From contig CATOSZ010000004.1 of NCBI GenBank assembly GCA_951812805.1, positions 62,001 through 126,000 of the forward strand: a DNA stretch of 64,000 nt, read 5' to 3'. Source of the DNA: an uncultured Alphaproteobacteria bacterium. Its GTDB lineage: Bacteria; Pseudomonadota; Alphaproteobacteria; GCA-2731375. This document shows, piece by piece, positions 61,330 to 64,000 of the stretch. Both the position numbers and the translations under genes were made by a program. Each line of letters opens with the position of its first letter. Within the stretch, counting starts at the first letter, position 1. The notes beneath the pieces are model-generated. The model was given only the letters and a program-made list of their open reading frames with translations. It was not told the origin of the DNA and made no database searches.

Positions 61330-62802
61330 ATGGATCGCGAACGCAGGGAAAAGGACGAACGGCGCGCCGGCCGGGAACGTCGCGAGGTCGAGGCCGAGAT
61401 CGCGGATGATCAACGCGAGAGCGGCGAGCGACGCCAGTCCGCCGATCGCCGCCGCCGCACTCTGCTGGCGGCGAAGGCGATCTACAACGAGCGCCAAAGC
61501 GTCATCGACTGCACCGTTCGCAACCTTTCGCACAGCGGCGCCCGGATCATCTTCGAGACCGTCGCCGAGATCCCCGACCGCTTCGAGTTGGAGTTCGGCG
61601 AGGGCGCCCCTCGCCCGACCGAGGTCGTCTACCGCGCCGCCAACCAGTTCGGCGTCCGCTTCCTCGACCTCGACGACGACGGCGGCGAGACGACCGCCGC
61701 GCTCTCCGCCGGTCCCCTCCGCCCGGCGCCCTCGGCCGACAATCCGATGGGCCTCGCCGGCTTTGAGTTCCTGGAATTCGCCGGCCCCGATCCGGCGGTG
61801 CTGGAGGCCGTGTTCACCACCCTCGGCTTCACCCGGGTCGCACGCCACCGCTCCAAGGACGTCGATCTCTGGCGCCAGGGCGCGATCAACTTCATCGTCA
61901 ACAAGGAGCCACGCTCGCTCGCTGCCTATTTCGCCGACGAGCATGGACCGTCCGCCTGCGGCATGGCCTTCCGGGTGGCGGATTCCCACCTCGCCTTCGC
62001 CCGCGCGCTGGAACTGGGTGCCCAGCCGATCGACATCCCGACCGGACCGATGGAGCTGAAACTGCCGGCGATCCGCGGCATCGGCGGCGCGCCGATCTAC
62101 CTGATCGACCGCTACGAGGACGGCGCCTCGATCTACGACATCGACTTCCGCTGGCTCGACGGTATCGAGCGACGCCCGGCCGGCCATGGCCTCACGCACA
62201 TCGACCACCTGACCCACAACGTCTATCGCGGCCGCATGGCGCATTGGGCCGACTATTACGAGCGGCTGTTCGGCTTCCGCGAGCTGCGCCATTTCGACAT
62301 CTCCGGCGAATACACCGGCCTCGCCAGCAAGGCGCTGACCGCGCCGGACGGGCAGATCCGCATTCCGCTGAATGAGGAAAGCCGGGCCGGCGGCGGCCAG
62401 ATCGAGGAATTCCTGCTGGCCTTCAACGGTGAGGGCATCCAGCACATCGCGCTCGCCTGCGAGGATCTCGCCGAGACCGTCGACCGCCTGCGGGCCGCCG
62501 GCCTCGACTTCATGCCCGTCCCGCCCGAGACCTATTACGCCATGCTGGACGAGCGCCTGCCCGGCCACGGCGAACCGGTGGCGGCGTTGCAGACGCGCGG
62601 CATCCTGCTCGACGGTACGACCGAGGGCGGCGACGTCCGCCTGCTGTTGCAGATCTTCTCGCAGACCCTGCTCGGCCCGGTCTTCTTCGAGTTCATCCAA
62701 CGCAAGCGCGACGACGGCTTCGGCGAGGGCAACTTCAAGGCCCTGTTCGAGTCGATCGAACGCGGCGTCGTCGGCACGGCGACTGAGGAGGAACCGACAT
62801 GA
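61330..62802 (+). CDS. hpd: 4-hydroxyphenylpyruvate dioxygenase with an N-terminal PilZ-like domain
   Basis: One 490-residue frame joins two domains. Residues 1-135 are a basic helix and a PilZ-like domain: arginine cluster R40-R43, then [13 protein letters not shown] with the N-x-S-x-x-G motif (65-70) of c-di-GMP binding, then IPDRFELEF and VRFL strands. From about residue 136 the sequence is a complete dioxygenase ([31 protein letters not shown]) with likely iron ligands H293 (THIDHLTH), H372 (IQHIALA) and E454 (VFFEFIQ). It turns 4-hydroxyphenylpyruvate into homogentisate. The stop overlaps the homogentisate dioxygenase start (ATGA). The fused architecture is unusual; an internal ATG at 61747 could also yield the bare enzyme. 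Confidence 0.9.
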   Translation: MDRERREKDERRAGRERREVEAEIADDQRESGERRQSADRRRRTLLAAKAIYNERQSVIDCTVRNLSHSGARIIFETVAEIPDRFELEFGEGAPRPTEVVYRAANQFGVRFLDLDDDGGETTAALSAGPLRPAPSADNPMGLAGFEFLEFAGPDPAVLEAVFTTLGFTRVARHRSKDVDLWRQGAINFIVNKEPRSLAAYFADEHGPSACGMAFRVADSHLAFARALELGAQPIDIPTGPMELKLPAIRGIGGAPIYLIDRYEDGASIYDIDFRWLDGIERRPAGHGLTHIDHLTHNVYRGRMAHWADYYERLFGFRELRHFDISGEYTGLASKALTAPDGQIRIPLNEESRAGGGQIEEFLLAFNGEGIQHIALACEDLAETVDRLRAAGLDFMPVPPETYYAMLDERLPGHGEPVAALQTRGILLDGTTEGGDVRLLLQIFSQTLLGPVFFEFIQRKRDDGFGEGNFKALFESIERGVVGTATEEEPT

Positions 62803-63932
62803 AGAAACCCATCGCCATCCATCACGTCGAGGGCAACGCATCGCGCCAGGCGCATGCCGACCTTCCCGACGGCACCTATGAGCGGGAAATTTCCAAGGAC
62901 GGTTTCTTCGGCCCCTCGGCGCAGATCTATCACCGCCGCCCGCCGACCGGCTGGGTCGATTGGGAGGGCCCACTGCGCCCCCGCGGCTTCGACCTCGCCC
63001 GCCTGAACGAAGAGGCGGCCTCGCCCTGGGACGCGCCCACGGTGCTGCACAATGCGCACTGCCGGATCCGCTTCTGGCGCGCGCCGGCGCGCATGGATCA
63101 TCTGGCGCGGAACGGCGACGGTGACGATTTGCTGTTCATCCACCAGGGCCGGGCCGAGCTGTTCTGCGATTTCGGCCACCTCGCCATCGAGGCCGGCGAC
63201 TATGTCATGCTGCCCCGCGCGACCATGTGGCGCCTGGAATGTTCCGAGCCGGTGAGCGCCCTGATGATCGAGGCGAGCAACGCCAGCTACGGCCTGCCGG
63301 ACAAGGGCCTGGTCGGCGCGCACGCGATCTTCGATCCGAGCGTGCTGGACCGTCCCGCCCTGGACGAGGCCTTCGTCGCCCAGCGCGACGGCGCGGCGGG
63401 CGAAGCGCCCTGGCAGATCCGGATCAAGCGCGGCGAGGCGATCAGCACGGTGAGCTATCCCTACAACCCGCTCGACGCCATGGGCTGGAAGGGCGACCTC
63501 GCGCCCGTACGTCTGAACATCCGAGATATCCGGCCGATGACCAGCCACCGCTACCACCTGCCGCCCTCGGCGCACACGACGTTCCTTTCGGACCGCTTCG
63601 TCGTCTGCACCTTCGCACCCCGCCCCTTCGAGACCGATCCGGGTGCCCTGAAGGTGCCGTTCTTCCACGACAACCACGACTACGACGAGGTGATCTTCTT
63701 CCATGCCGGCGACTTCTTCAGCCGCGACCATGTCGAGGCGGGCATGATGTCGTTCCATCCCTGCGGCTTCACCCACGGCCCGCACCCCAAAGCGCTCAAG
63801 AACATGCTGGTGCAGTCGAAGCCGGCGACCGATGAATATGCGGTGATGATCGACACCCGCGACGCGCTCAGCGTCGGCGAGCTGCCGGCGGGCGTCGAGA
63901 ACCAGGCCTATATCGACAGCTGGAAGGCTTAG
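62799..63932 (+). CDS. hmgA: Homogentisate 1,2-dioxygenase
   Basis: This 377-residue cupin enzyme cleaves homogentisate to maleylacetoacetate, the next step of tyrosine degradation after hpd. The C-terminal block [20 protein letters not shown] with the following [13 protein letters not shown] contains the His-x5-Glu-His iron ligands. The N-terminal half has the cupin-like [19 protein letters not shown]. The gene is coupled to hpd by an ATGA overlap. After its stop a GAGGGAG at the right edge (63992-63998) looks like the ribosome site of a further operon gene. Confidence 0.93.
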   Translation: MKKPIAIHHVEGNASRQAHADLPDGTYEREISKDGFFGPSAQIYHRRPPTGWVDWEGPLRPRGFDLARLNEEAASPWDAPTVLHNAHCRIRFWRAPARMDHLARNGDGDDLLFIHQGRAELFCDFGHLAIEAGDYVMLPRATMWRLECSEPVSALMIEASNASYGLPDKGLVGAHAIFDPSVLDRPALDEAFVAQRDGAAGEAPWQIRIKRGEAISTVSYPYNPLDAMGWKGDLAPVRLNIRDIRPMTSHRYHLPPSAHTTFLSDRFVVCTFAPRPFETDPGALKVPFFHDNHDYDEVIFFHAGDFFSRDHVEAGMMSFHPCGFTHGPHPKALKNMLVQSKPATDEYAVMIDTRDALSVGELPAGVENQAYIDSWKA

Positions 63933-64000
63933 CGCCACGAATGGCTGTCCCGCGGCCGGCATGCTACCGTCGCCGCGACATTTCAACCGCGAGGGAGAGC

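Overview
This 64-kb window is high-GC chromosomal DNA that reads as alphaproteobacterial, most likely a Rhodospirillales-like heterotroph. The pointers are a GAAC-N7-GAAC LexA box in front of imuA-imuB, the bacterial leucyltransferase bpt, a short type III-fold ornithine/lysine decarboxylase, motA/motB, RDD and ABC-F proteins, and many short catabolic operons (Rieske oxygenases, family III CoA-transferases, thiolase-like/DUF35 pair, luciferase-like oxidoreductase). No rRNA, tRNA or CRISPR array was seen. Genus-level placement is not possible from the sequence alone.

Layout. 1-5 kb: end of an acyl-CoA dehydrogenase, a Rieske oxygenase, a methyltransferase that appears to start with CTG, an IS630 element and an AraC regulator. 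5-10 kb: a two-subunit Rieske dioxygenase diverging from a double-domain CoA-transferase, which is followed by a DsbA/FrnE-like gene with an in-frame TGA at the first cysteine of its CxxC motif and a good SECIS-like hairpin, so a probable selenoprotein. 10-16 kb: smpB, dapA, lytic transglycosylase, thiolase-like/DUF35/nitroreductase. 15.9-19.4 kb: a TauD-type dioxygenase gene cut by an IS21 element. 19.5-29 kb: a 26-codon micro-ORF with a perfect Shine-Dalgarno, SMP-30/FAD oxidase/hydantoinase B operon, TraB/GumN protein, LLM oxidoreductase, acyltransferase-like protein, bpt, threonine ammonia-lyase. 28.8-35.3 kb: an uncharacterised three-gene exported-protein operon, its first gene split by IS66. 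35.3-44.4 kb: flavin reductase, motAB, RDD, penicillin acylase, dehydrogenase, decarboxylase, SDR. 44.6-49.9 kb: an insertion hot spot with IS1182, a second IS66 and ISAs1 around low-GC remnants. 50-64 kb: phosphoesterase, esterase, a binding-protein/histidine-kinase pair, a 266-bp nested palindrome, ABC-F ATPase, SOS-controlled imuAB, and a PilZ-4-hydroxyphenylpyruvate dioxygenase fusion overlapping homogentisate dioxygenase.

How the genes work together. The last operon covers two consecutive steps of tyrosine breakdown, with a second-messenger-type domain fused to the first enzyme. imuA-imuB form the SOS mutasome accessory pair, though dnaE2 is not here. The periplasmic binding protein and the hybrid-less histidine kinase probably sense a small ligand together. 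Five intact or nearly intact IS families have hit genes in this window. In three cases (TauD, the exported protein and a small basic protein) removing the element and one target duplication restores the reading frame across the junction, so the insertions are recent.
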